Shown here: positions 34,801 to 44,356 of the stretch, piece after piece
Layout of the letters: each line of letters opens with the position of its first letter
How positions within the stretch are numbered: position 1 is the first letter of the stretch
Translations under genes and position numbers: made by a program
The notes under the pieces: model-generated
What the model was told of the DNA's origin: nothing
The model's database searches: none
The model's input: only the letters and a program-made list of their open reading frames with translations
Assembly: GCA_005116815.1 (NCBI GenBank)
Contig: SWDR01000003.1
Coordinates: forward strand, 53,866 to 117,865
Length of the DNA stretch: 64,000 nucleotides
DNA from: Nitrospira sp.
GTDB taxonomy: Bacteria; Nitrospirota; Nitrospiria; Nitrospirales; Nitrospiraceae
Direction: 5' to 3'

Positions 34801-35564
34801 ATGCGCCGGTTGGGGAGATGACGGCCGAACAACTGTCGCTTGGCGAGGCGCCGATTCCGGAAGACCGTTCAGCCGTGAATGAGATGGCGATGAGGGAGCA
34901 ACTGCAGAAACTTCGCGAGAAACTCGATCGCCTGGGGCCGATTAATTTGGCCGCGATTCAGGAGCATCAAGAATTGGATCAGCGGTATCAATTTCTCACG
35001 ACGCAGGAACAGGATCTCTCCACCTCCATCGGCTCGCTTAAGGAAATCATTCAGCGGATCAACCTCACCACGAAGGATATGTTTGCTAGCACCTTTGCCG
35101 AGCTCCAGCAGAAATTCAGCGAAGTGTTCGTGAAGTTCTTTCCTGGGGGCCGGGCCGAGCTGCAATTGGTCGAGGTCCCGGCGGATGAGACAACAGAGAA
35201 CCGTGGGCAACAGGATCCCGGCGTCGACATCGTGGTGCAACCGCCTGGAAAACGCCTGAAGAGTATGACCATGCTCTCGGGTGGTGAGAAGACTTTGACG
35301 GCGATGGCCCTGCTCTTCGCGAGTTTTCTGATCAGGCCGACGCCGTTCTGTATCCTCGACGAAATCGATGCGCCGCTGGACGAAGAAAACATCGGGCGTT
35401 TTACCAGTGTCTTGCGGGAACTCTCCGCGAGTGCACAGTTCATGGTCATCACGCACAACAAGCGGACGATGGCCATTGCAGACTCCTTGTTTGGAGTCAC
35501 GATGGAAGAACCGGGCATTTCAAAAATCGTGTCGGTGAGACTGGGGAACTTGCAACCGGTCTAA
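31878..35564 (+). CDS. smc: Chromosome segregation protein SMC
   Basis: [51 protein letters not shown]; hinge; [16 protein letters not shown]. Confidence 0.95.
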   Translation: [1228 protein letters not shown]

Positions 35565-35596
35565 GCAGAACGAAGTAGCTAAAACATGCGTACTTC

Positions 35597-35626
35597 AGAG
35601 GACTTCCGCCTCTCTGTTTCTTGACT
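35597..35626 (+). terminator. Possible weak terminator after smc
   Basis: CAGAGGACTTCCGCCTCTCTGTTTCTT short stem followed by a T-rich run. Confidence 0.3.
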
Positions 35627-35760
35627 CGGGGTAGGGTGTCTGTTATATACCCACAACGGGTAGTACTACGGGCATACGGCTCGTAGTTCGAGCTCATACG
35701 GGGACGACGCGAGTCATTCGTCTAGTCCCATCCACCCGCAGCTTTCCACAGAACAATATA

Positions 35761-37941
35761 ATGAATCTGATTCGAGCGTTTCTGGATCGTCTATCGGATA
35801 GTCTCTTCGTCTCCGTGCCGGAGAAGTTGAGGTTGGCGACCGAGTTGTCCAAAGCCCCACCGTTGCGTCTGGTGTCAGACAAACCCATGCCTTCCACACC
35901 AATCGATCCTGCGATGCGGCGCCCACCCAGCCATTCCGTGAGTCCCGTGGATGCGCTCGACGACGCGGTTCGGCGTAGTCAAGCCTGGTTCTTGTCCAAA
36001 CAAGATGCATCAGAGGGATACTGGGTTGCGGAGCTTGAAGCCGATACGACCTTGACCTCTGAGTACATCATGTTGCGGCGGTTCCTCGATCGGGTCGATC
36101 CGGAACGCGAACGCAAGGCGGTGCGCTACCTCCGTGCTATGCAATTGCCCGATGGCGGCTGGCCGATTTTCTACGGTGGTCCTTCGGAGATCAGCGCCTC
36201 GGTCAAAGCCTATTTCGCCTTGAAGTTGAGCGGTATTTCAGCCGACGAGCCCTACATGCTCCGCGCCCGCGACTGTATTCATGCCAAGGGCGGCGTGGTC
36301 TGTGCGAATGTTTTCACGAAAATCACCCTGGCCTTGTTCGAACAGTACGATTGGGAAGGCCTTCCGAGTATGCCGCCGGAGATCATGCTCCTGCCGAAGC
36401 GGTTCTACTTCAGCATCTATGCGATTTCCTATTGGTCGCGTGCCGTCCTGATTCCCCTGTTGGTGGTGTTTGCGAATCAGCCCGTCTGCCGTATTCCCAA
36501 AGAGCAGGGGATCGACGAACTCTATGTCTTCCCCAGGGCCGAGATTCGCTATCGCGACGTGCCACCGTTCAATAAGGATCAACGGTGGTTTACCCCGCAT
36601 AATTTCTTCGTCCAATTGGACGGGGTGCTCAAACTCTACGACCGGATGCCGCTGAGTTGGTTGCGCGAGAAGGCCTTGCATCGGGCGGCCACCTGGATGT
36701 TGGACCATATCAAGGGTAGTGGCGGGTTAGGGGCCATCTATCCGGCAATGGCGAACTCGATCGTGGCGCTTCGCTGCCTCGGGTATCAGGTCGACGATCC
36801 CTTGGTCCGGAAGGCATTCCAGGAAATTGAATCGTTGGAAGTCTATAGCATCGTGTCGATCGGCGATCAGCGCGTCGAGGCCTTGCATCTCCAGCCCTGT
36901 CACTCTCCCATCTGGGACACGGCATTACTGATGAATGCCTTTATTGAAACCGGGATGCCGCAGGACCATCCCTCGCTCCAGAAAGCGGCCGCGTACTTGG
37001 CTTCCCGCCAGACGAAAACGGTTGGAGATTGGAAGTTCTCGGCCCCCAACGCAGAACCGGGAGGCTGGTATTTCCAGTTTGAGAACGAGCTCTATCCCGA
37101 TGTGGATGACTCGGCCGTCGTGTTGATGGCGTTGTCGAAAGTTCGAATGGCTCAGACGTCTGAACTGCAAGAATCGATTCAACGGGGAACGAATTGGGTG
37201 CTCGCCATGCAAGGATCCGATGGCGGCTGGGGCGCGTACGACAAGGATAATAATCGCATCGTGTTCAACTATATCCCTTTTGCCGATCACCATGCCTTGC
37301 TCGATCCGAGTACGTCCGACCTGACCGGTCGTTGCCTCGAGATGCTTGCGGCGCTGGGCTACGATCAGACACACCCAGCTGTGGGGCCGGCTCTCCGGTT
37401 TCTGAAGCGAGAGCAGGAAGCCGATGGCAGTTGGTATGGCCGGTGGGGCGTCAATTACATCTATGGTACCTGGTCCGTTTTGGCAGGGTTGCGGGCGATC
37501 GGGGTGGATCTTTCGGAGCCCTATATTCAGCGTGCGGTGACCTGGCTTGAGTCGAAACAGAATCCCGATGGCGGCTGGGGCGAGTCCTGTCATTCGTACG
37601 CAGAGGATCCTGCGTGGAGCGGGAAGGGAGACAGCACTCCGTCTCAAACGGCTTGGGCCATCATGGGCCTGATGTCGGCCGGGATGACCGATGCCTTCAG
37701 CGTCGCTCGCGGTATCCAGTATCTGCTCCGCCATCAACTGAAGGATGGCTCGTGGGAAGAGGTTCGCCATACAGGTACCGGGTTCCCTCGGGTGTTTTAT
37801 CTCCGCTACCACTGGTACTGCCAATATTTCCCGCTGTGGGCCTTGGCCATGTACCGGAACTTACGGACGCGCGGACACATGCGGGCCGATGAAGTGCGCG
37901 AGCAGGTCTTGGCATCCGGGTGTCATCGAGCCGACCGTTGA
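35761..37941 (+). CDS. shc: Squalene-hopene cyclase
   Basis: 726 aa; QW repeats (QLPDGGWPIFYGG, QNPDGGWGES), DVDDSAVVLMAL (DxDD-type catalytic motif). Confidence 0.95.
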   Translation: MNLIRAFLDRLSDSLFVSVPEKLRLATELSKAPPLRLVSDKPMPSTPIDPAMRRPPSHSVSPVDALDDAVRRSQAWFLSKQDASEGYWVAELEADTTLTSEYIMLRRFLDRVDPERERKAVRYLRAMQLPDGGWPIFYGGPSEISASVKAYFALKLSGISADEPYMLRARDCIHAKGGVVCANVFTKITLALFEQYDWEGLPSMPPEIMLLPKRFYFSIYAISYWSRAVLIPLLVVFANQPVCRIPKEQGIDELYVFPRAEIRYRDVPPFNKDQRWFTPHNFFVQLDGVLKLYDRMPLSWLREKALHRAATWMLDHIKGSGGLGAIYPAMANSIVALRCLGYQVDDPLVRKAFQEIESLEVYSIVSIGDQRVEALHLQPCHSPIWDTALLMNAFIETGMPQDHPSLQKAAAYLASRQTKTVGDWKFSAPNAEPGGWYFQFENELYPDVDDSAVVLMALSKVRMAQTSELQESIQRGTNWVLAMQGSDGGWGAYDKDNNRIVFNYIPFADHHALLDPSTSDLTGRCLEMLAALGYDQTHPAVGPALRFLKREQEADGSWYGRWGVNYIYGTWSVLAGLRAIGVDLSEPYIQRAVTWLESKQNPDGGWGESCHSYAEDPAWSGKGDSTPSQTAWAIMGLMSAGMTDAFSVARGIQYLLRHQLKDGSWEEVRHTGTGFPRVFYLRYHWYCQYFPLWALAMYRNLRTRGHMRADEVREQVLASGCHRADR

Positions 37942-37990
37942 TCGCTCCGCCGGCCTCCGCCCTATCGCGGGGTTGCCTCGCTGAGGATCG

Positions 37991-38767
37991 TTGATGCATC
38001 CCATCGCCATCTTTGTTGCGACTCGCTGGGAGCTCCAGGCCGTTCAGCGTGCAATCGTCACGGATCGTGTGACGACCGTTGCCGGAGTCCGCTGCCAGAT
38101 TGGGCAGCATGGGCAGCGCGCCTACTGGCTCATTCAAACCGGCGTCGGTCCCGCTGCGGCCAGCGCGGTTGCTGAAAAGGTGTTGCAGGCACAGCCGATG
38201 TCGTTGGTCATTTCTACGGGCTTTGCCTGCGCGCTGATACCGGCTCAAGTAGGAGACCTCATCGTGGGAACCGCCGTGTCGTCCGTGCCGAAAGACGGAG
38301 TGGGGGCGATGGGGCATGATTTGATGTTGTGTGATGAGACTGTGCGCTCAGGTCTTCTCGCCGTAGCACAGGATGCCGGGATGGTCGTGCGAGTGGGAGC
38401 CATCGTGTCCGGGCCGACTGTGGTCTGGCAGTCCGAGGAGAAGCGCCGGCTGCGTCGTTTGACTGACGCGACGGGACTCGATATGGAAAGTGCCGCGCTG
38501 GCATCAGTGGCTCGTAAACGGGGCGTACCGATGGCCATCGTGCGGACGGTTTCCGATCTCGTGGATGAAGATCTCCCGCTTGACTTCAATCTCTTTCTCA
38601 GGCCCACTGGCTGGATGAAAGGTCTGTGGGCGCTCATTCGTCACCCCGCTGGTTTCGTAGGGCTGAATCGGTTGCGAACACAGAGCCGAGTGGCAGGGGA
38701 TCGATTGACAGAATGGTTTCAACACTATGCAACGTCTGATGTCGAATCTCCTCGCTGGTCCAGGTAA
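37991..38767 (+). CDS. Hopanoid-associated phosphorylase (HpnG-like nucleoside phosphorylase)
   Basis: QTGVGPAAASAVAEKVL, VISTGFACALIPAQVGDLIVG, GLDMESAALASVA; directly after shc. Confidence 0.75.
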   Translation: MMHPIAIFVATRWELQAVQRAIVTDRVTTVAGVRCQIGQHGQRAYWLIQTGVGPAAASAVAEKVLQAQPMSLVISTGFACALIPAQVGDLIVGTAVSSVPKDGVGAMGHDLMLCDETVRSGLLAVAQDAGMVVRVGAIVSGPTVVWQSEEKRRLRRLTDATGLDMESAALASVARKRGVPMAIVRTVSDLVDEDLPLDFNLFLRPTGWMKGLWALIRHPAGFVGLNRLRTQSRVAGDRLTEWFQHYATSDVESPRWSR

Positions 38768-38770
38768 TTG

Positions 38771-39541
38771 ATGACGAATGTGATTGAACAGCTGGGTGCG
38801 CGGGCCATCCTCCGTGTACAGGAGATGGGTCGCATGTTGTTGTTTGTGCTGTCGGCTTGTGCCTGGCTGGTGCGGCCTCCCTTTCGATTCCATCAAATCA
38901 TGAAACAGCTCCACTTCATCGGGTATAAATCCGTGTTTGTCGTCGTGCTGACGGCGGGTTTTACGGGGATGGTGCTGGCGCTTCAAGGCTATTATAGCTT
39001 GCGGAAGTTTGGCTCCGAGGGGTTGCTGGGCTCTGCGGTGGCGTTGAGCATGATTCGGGAGTTGGGGCCGGTGTTGGCGGCGTTGATGGTGACCGCGCGG
39101 GCCGGCTCAGCCATGACTGCTGAGATCGGCATCATGCGGATTACGGAGCAGATCGATGCGCTCGATACGATGGCGATCAACCCGATGCAATATTTGATCG
39201 CCCCGAAATTGGTGGCGGGCGTGATCGGGGTGCCGTTGCTCGTGGCGATTTTCGATGTGGTCGGTATCTATGGCGGATCCCTCGTCGGAGTGGATTTGTT
39301 GGGCGTGAGCGAAGGGGCCTACTGGAATTCGATCGAATCGGCTGTGGAATGGAAAGATATCTACGGCGGCATCCTCAAGTCGATCAGCTTCGGGCTGATC
39401 ATCAGTTGGATTTGTTGCTATAAAGGGTTCTACACGAGACAGAGTGCCGAGGGATTGGGGAGCGCCACGACGGAAGCCGTGGTCTTGTCGTCGGTGCTCA
39501 TTCTTGTCTGGGATTATTTTCTGACCTCGGTCTTGCTCTAA
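38771..39541 (+). CDS. mlaE: MlaE-like ABC transporter permease
   Basis: GMVLALQGYYSLRKFGSEGLLGSAVALSMIRELGPVLAALMVTARAGSAMTAEIG. Confidence 0.9.
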   Translation: MTNVIEQLGARAILRVQEMGRMLLFVLSACAWLVRPPFRFHQIMKQLHFIGYKSVFVVVLTAGFTGMVLALQGYYSLRKFGSEGLLGSAVALSMIRELGPVLAALMVTARAGSAMTAEIGIMRITEQIDALDTMAINPMQYLIAPKLVAGVIGVPLLVAIFDVVGIYGGSLVGVDLLGVSEGAYWNSIESAVEWKDIYGGILKSISFGLIISWICCYKGFYTRQSAEGLGSATTEAVVLSSVLILVWDYFLTSVLL

Positions 39542-39545
39542 TTTC

Positions 39546-40301
39546 ATGATCAAGCTTATTGGCGTCGAGAAAAAGCTGGGCGGACAACCGGTGTTACAGG
39601 GCGTCGATCTCTCGATCCCCGTCGGCAAGCTGACGACCATTATCGGCCGCAGCGGAGAGGGAAAGAGTGTGCTCCTCAAGCATATGATCGGGCTGATGCA
39701 GCCGGATCGCGGGGAGGTATGGGTCGGCGATGTCGAGATCTCCCGGTTGTCGGGCACACGATTGAACGATGTGCGGAAACGTTTTGCCATGCTGTTTCAG
39801 GGGGCCGCACTGTTCGATTCTCTTTCGGTCTTCGAGAACGTGGCCTTTCCATTGCGCGAGAAATTGCGCATGAAGGGCTCGGCGGTGACCAAACGGGTTG
39901 AGGAAAAGCTCGGGGAAGTCGGGCTGGCGGGGATGGGACACAAGTTTCCTGCCGAGTTGAGCGGGGGTATGCGAAAGCGGGCAGGATTGGCACGGGCGTT
40001 GGTCATGGAGCCGGAAATCATTCTCTTCGATGAGCCCACGACCGGGCTGGATCCGTTGATGGCGAAGTCGATTCACGATTTAATCGTGACGATGCAGCGG
40101 CGGTTCGGTTTTACGGCGGTGATGGTCAGCCATGAAATTCCTGAAATCTTCGGGATATCCGATTGGGTGGCGATACTTCGGAAAGGCAAGATTGCGTTGA
40201 TGGCCCCGGCCGCTGAGTTCCAGCGGACCACCGATCCGGAGATTCACGAGTTTATTTCTGTCGGTGGGACTGTGGCGTTGCCTGGATCGCTCGTTGGGTG
40301 A
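39546..40301 (+). CDS. mlaF: MlaF-like ABC transporter ATP-binding protein
   Basis: GRSGEGKSVLLKHMIGLM, LSGGMRKRAGLARALVMEPEIILFDEPTTGLDP. Confidence 0.92.
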   Translation: MIKLIGVEKKLGGQPVLQGVDLSIPVGKLTTIIGRSGEGKSVLLKHMIGLMQPDRGEVWVGDVEISRLSGTRLNDVRKRFAMLFQGAALFDSLSVFENVAFPLREKLRMKGSAVTKRVEEKLGEVGLAGMGHKFPAELSGGMRKRAGLARALVMEPEIILFDEPTTGLDPLMAKSIHDLIVTMQRRFGFTAVMVSHEIPEIFGISDWVAILRKGKIALMAPAAEFQRTTDPEIHEFISVGGTVALPGSLVG

Positions 40302-40318
40302 GAGGGAGAGTACTAAAG

Positions 40319-40762
40319 ATGGAAAAAGCCAAGCTAGAGATGGTGGTCGGTGTGTTCGTGCTCGTCGGCATCTTGTGCCTCGGGTATCTGGCGGTCAAGC
40401 TCGGGAAACTCGAGTTGGTCAGCGGCGACGTCTACGAGGTCGACGCGCAGTTCAATACGGCCTCAGGGCTTAAGCCCGGCTCGACGGTCGAAATCGCCGG
40501 CGTCGAAGTCGGCCGGGTCCGCGGGATTGTGCTCAAAGAGGATCGCGCGATGGTGAAATTGGCGGTCAATAACACCGTCAAGCTCTACACCGACACGATT
40601 GCTTCGATCAAAACGCGGGGCATCATCGGAGAGAAATTCCTCGCGCTGTCTCCGGGAGGGGGTGGCGATCCGCTCAAGCCGGGGGATACGATACGCGATA
40701 CCGAATCGGGCCTCGATCTTGAGGAATTGGTGAGTCAGTATGTGCATGGTAAGGTGAACTGA
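40319..40762 (+). CDS. mlaD: MlaD-like MCE-domain substrate-binding protein
   Basis: MEKAKLEMVVGVFVLVGILCLGYLAVKLG..., GSTVEIAGVEVGRVRGIVL, IKTRGIIGEKFLAL. Confidence 0.9.
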   Translation: MEKAKLEMVVGVFVLVGILCLGYLAVKLGKLELVSGDVYEVDAQFNTASGLKPGSTVEIAGVEVGRVRGIVLKEDRAMVKLAVNNTVKLYTDTIASIKTRGIIGEKFLALSPGGGGDPLKPGDTIRDTESGLDLEELVSQYVHGKVN

Positions 40763-40779
40763 TCATCCGATCGTAGAGA

Positions 40780-41466
40780 ATGGGCGGGTATGTAGCAGGG
40801 GGAGGAGTGTCCATGGAGATCCAGGGGTCTGCCGGTCGATCAGTGGAGAGATGGAGTTGGGCCAGGGCCGCGAGTGGGATGGCCTGTCTCCTGTTGTTGC
40901 TCAGCGTCGTGGCGGTTCAGCCTGCAGTCGCCGGCGGCGCGACCGAGGCCATGAAGAGCACCATCGACGAAGTGCTCAGAGTCATCCAGGATAAGGAGCT
41001 GAAACAGCCGGCACGAGCTGAAGAGCGCCGAAAGAGATTGGAGCAGGTTGTCGGGGACCGGTTCGATTATCCTGAAATGTCGAGACGGGCGCTCGGAGCT
41101 CCCTGGAATACGCTCGCCGATAAAGATAAACAAGAGTTCGTTGCCCTGTTCCAGACGCTCTTGACGAATTCCTATGCCGATAAAGTCGAGACCTATTCCG
41201 GTGAGGGGGTGCAGTACCTCAATGAACGGGTCGATAAGGAGTTTGCCGAGGTGCGGACGAAGGTATTGACCGGCAAGACCGAAATTCCTCTCGATTACCG
41301 CCTGCTCAATAAGGGTGTGGAGTGGCGAGTCTACGATGTGGTGGTGGACGGCGTGAGTTTGGTGAGTAACTACCGTGGACAGTTTACGAAAATTCTTCGC
41401 TCCTCAAGTTATGCCGACTTGATCGATCAGCTCCGCAAGAAATCCGATAAAATCAAAGCCCCCTAG
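40780..41466 (+). CDS. mlaC: MlaC/Ttg2D-like phospholipid-binding protein (possible HpnM equivalent)
   Basis: YPEMSRRALGAPWNTLADKDKQEFVALFQTLLTNSYADKVETY..., NYRGQFTKILRSSSYADLIDQLRKK. Confidence 0.85.
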   Translation: MGGYVAGGGVSMEIQGSAGRSVERWSWARAASGMACLLLLLSVVAVQPAVAGGATEAMKSTIDEVLRVIQDKELKQPARAEERRKRLEQVVGDRFDYPEMSRRALGAPWNTLADKDKQEFVALFQTLLTNSYADKVETYSGEGVQYLNERVDKEFAEVRTKVLTGKTEIPLDYRLLNKGVEWRVYDVVVDGVSLVSNYRGQFTKILRSSSYADLIDQLRKKSDKIKAP

Positions 41467-41483
41467 AGACCTCCAGGAACTCC

Positions 41484-42686
41484 ATGCCAAGCTTGCGCGG
41501 CTGTATCGCCGTTGCCCTCCTGTTTCTTGCGGCGAATGTCGTCTCGTTGCCTGAGGCCGTACGAGCCGACGTGCAATACTTCCCGGTTCCGTCCGTGTCG
41601 ACCAGCAAGAACGATGGGAACGATGTCGGGCTGATCACGCCGATTTTGATTACAGATCCCGATGGGGAGCTGAAATATATCGTCGCGCCGATGGTCGTTC
41701 GCAATTCCATCGTGGGGACGCGCGGAGCGCTCAATTTGTTTCGGTACGAACCGGGTGGGCGTGAGATTCGTTTCATCGGTTCATTCACGGAGCGGATCGA
41801 GCGGAAACTGGTCTTCAGTTATGCCGATCCAGCCTTTAGTCAGGGGCGCTATTCCCTGAATTTCGGCGCCTCGTTTTTCAAGAATGCCACCTCTCGTTTT
41901 TTCGGCTTAGGCGAAGCGACCTCTGAGCCGCAACAGACGAACTACACGGCGCGTGAGGGGCGAGCGAATTGGCGATTCGGGGTCTATGCCAACGAAGTGA
42001 CCCAGATTGCTGTCGGTCAGCGTGTCCGCGACGTGCGTCTGCAGAAGGGCGCTACCGATCTGCCTTTTACCGGTGACCGATTTTCGACGGTGGATGGTGT
42101 GCAGGGGGAGTCGATCATTTTGGGCCACCGGGCGACGTTTTATTACGATACGCGCAACAATTTGGTCACACCCACCGATGGGATGGCCGTAACGGCGTAT
42201 GCCGAGGTTAATCAAAATATTCGCAACGGCGATCATCCCGTCTATTCCCGCTACGAGGTCGAGGTCAAGAAGCTCTTTCCGAGCGAGTCGAAGCGCGCGA
42301 TTCTCGTTGTGCGGGCGGATCTTCAGGCGACAATCGGGACACAGGTTCCATTCTTCGAACAAAGCTCATTGGGTGGGCAAAACAATTTGCGTGGATTCGG
42401 CGTCGATCGTTTCATCGACAAACATCTTGTGTCGCTCAGTATCGAGGAGCGGATTCATTTAGCGAGGACGAGGGTTGCAGGCGTCATCGCGGATTTCGAA
42501 GTTGCGCCGTTCCTGGATACCGGTCAGGTCTTCAATGACTATAAGGACGTCAGTTTTAAGAGTTATCGCATGACTCCTGGTGTCGGATTCCGCGGCATCG
42601 TGCGACCCAATGTCGTTGGGCGTGTCGACTACGGCTACAGCCGGGAAGGCGGCGCAATCTATGCGGGGTTGGATTTTCCCTACTAA
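41484..42686 (+). CDS. Short Omp85/BamA-type outer membrane barrel protein without obvious POTRA domains
   Basis: Signal peptide then beta-rich 370 aa ending GRVDYGYSREGGAIYAGLDFPY; SLGGQNNLRGFGVDRFIDKH matches the barrel (V)RGF/Y-type motif. Confidence 0.7.
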   Translation: MPSLRGCIAVALLFLAANVVSLPEAVRADVQYFPVPSVSTSKNDGNDVGLITPILITDPDGELKYIVAPMVVRNSIVGTRGALNLFRYEPGGREIRFIGSFTERIERKLVFSYADPAFSQGRYSLNFGASFFKNATSRFFGLGEATSEPQQTNYTAREGRANWRFGVYANEVTQIAVGQRVRDVRLQKGATDLPFTGDRFSTVDGVQGESIILGHRATFYYDTRNNLVTPTDGMAVTAYAEVNQNIRNGDHPVYSRYEVEVKKLFPSESKRAILVVRADLQATIGTQVPFFEQSSLGGQNNLRGFGVDRFIDKHLVSLSIEERIHLARTRVAGVIADFEVAPFLDTGQVFNDYKDVSFKSYRMTPGVGFRGIVRPNVVGRVDYGYSREGGAIYAGLDFPY

Positions 42687-42984
42687 CCTTGACGTCTGTT
42701 GCGCAGGAGTTCGACTGCTTTGGCAGGTCTCAGGCGTCGAGAATCTGGACCTCATCACTAGTGGGTTCGAAGACTGTACGCTCTCGACGGTCTTCTCCCA
42801 TCGATTCGAGTCATGAGTGAGAGAGGAATTGCAGGATGTCGGCTGGCTAACCGCTTGACAACATGGGGGTTCCATGTGAAAATCCGAACTGTTAACCTGT
42901 AAGCTGCTACGTTGCTTCGCCAGTGCGTATCTGAACCCAGCTCGTTCTTACAGACCCAAGCATTCATGCAAAGGAGCATCTGCT

Positions 42985-44332
42985 ATGTCGATCTTGAAGA
43001 CCATTCACAGCCCTGCTGATCTGAAACGGCTCTCGCCGGCGCAGTTCCCAGCCTTGTGTCAGGAGTTGCGGGAACAGATTATCGGGGTGGTCTCTAATGT
43101 CGGAGGCCATCTGGCTTCGATATGCGGGACCGATCGACGGCCATAACTTTGAGCATCTGTTGCCCACCCTGGAGAATGTGTTGAAGATGAGGGGGCCTGT
43201 GTTGCTCCATGTCATCACGAAAAAGGGATTGGGTTATGAGCCTGCCGTGAATAATCCGGTTTGGTTCCATGCCTGTCCGCCTTTTGTGCGGGAAACCGGG
43301 GCACCGGCCAAAAAAGCCGCTCGACCATCCTATACACAGATCGCCATCGAATCATTGGTGAAGCTGGCCCGTCACGATAAGCGCATCGTCGCAATTACGG
43401 CTGCGATGTGTGAAGGAACCGGCCTGAACATTTTCGAGAAGGAGTTCCCGGACCGGATTTATGACGTGGGTATTGCCGAACAGCATGCGGTGACGTTTGC
43501 GGCTGGCCTTGCGACGCAGGGTCTCCGTCCTGTGGTGGCCATGTATTCCACCTTCTTGCAGCGGGCGTACGACCAGGTGGTGCACGACGTGGCGACCCAG
43601 AATCTTCCGGTGACTTTTTGCATCGATCGTGGCGGGCTAGTGGCGGAAGACGGGACAACGCACCACGGTGCGTTCGACTATGCGTTCCTGCGCCACATGC
43701 CGAACATGGTGGTCATGGCGCCGAAGGATGAAAATGAGTTGCAGCATATGATGAAAACCTGCGTCGAGCACGATGGGCCTGCCTCAGTGCGGTATCCTCG
43801 AGGGCTGACCCTGGGCGTGACGATGGATCAGGAACAGAAGGCCTTGCCGATTGGGAAAGGCGAGCTCTTGCAGGAAGGCACAGATGTCGCGATCGTCGCG
43901 ATCGGTGTGTCGGTCTGGCATGCGATAACGGCCGCAAAGCGGCTTGAAGCGGAAGGTATTTCAACCGCGGTCGTGAATGCGCGTTTTGTGAAGCCGTTGG
44001 ATCAGGATTTGATCGTTGGGGTCGCGAAGAACGTTCGCTATGTCGTGACCGTTGAAGAAGGCTGTAAAATGGGCGGGTTCGGTTCAGCCGTGCTCGAAGC
44101 CCTGTCGGACGGCGGCGTGACGGATGTGCGGACGAAGGTTCTTGGGCTGCCCGATTGGTACATCGAGCAAGGGCCGCAGGATTTCTTGCGTGAACGGTAC
44201 GGGCTCACGGCGGAAGGTATCTATCAGAGCGTGAAGGAATTGATCGGTCAAGCGACGGCTCCTGCGCGAGAGCAGCGCCCGCTCGCCACGTTGGCCGATC
44301 GATTGCCGCATGGAGATGAACAGGGAAGCTAA
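42985..44332 (+). pseudogene. dxs: 1-deoxy-D-xylulose-5-phosphate synthase with an internal deletion/frameshift near 43115-43125
   Basis: N-terminal ORF 42985-43146 (MSILKTIHSPADLKRLSPAQFPALCQELREQIIGVVSNVGGHLAS|ICGTDRRP*) and C-terminal ORF in another frame from ...RYAGPIDGHNFEHLLPTLENVLK... to 44332; the intervening TPP-binding segment is absent. Confidence 0.88.
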
Positions 44333-44356
44333 GAGGAAGACAGTTAAGAAGACACG

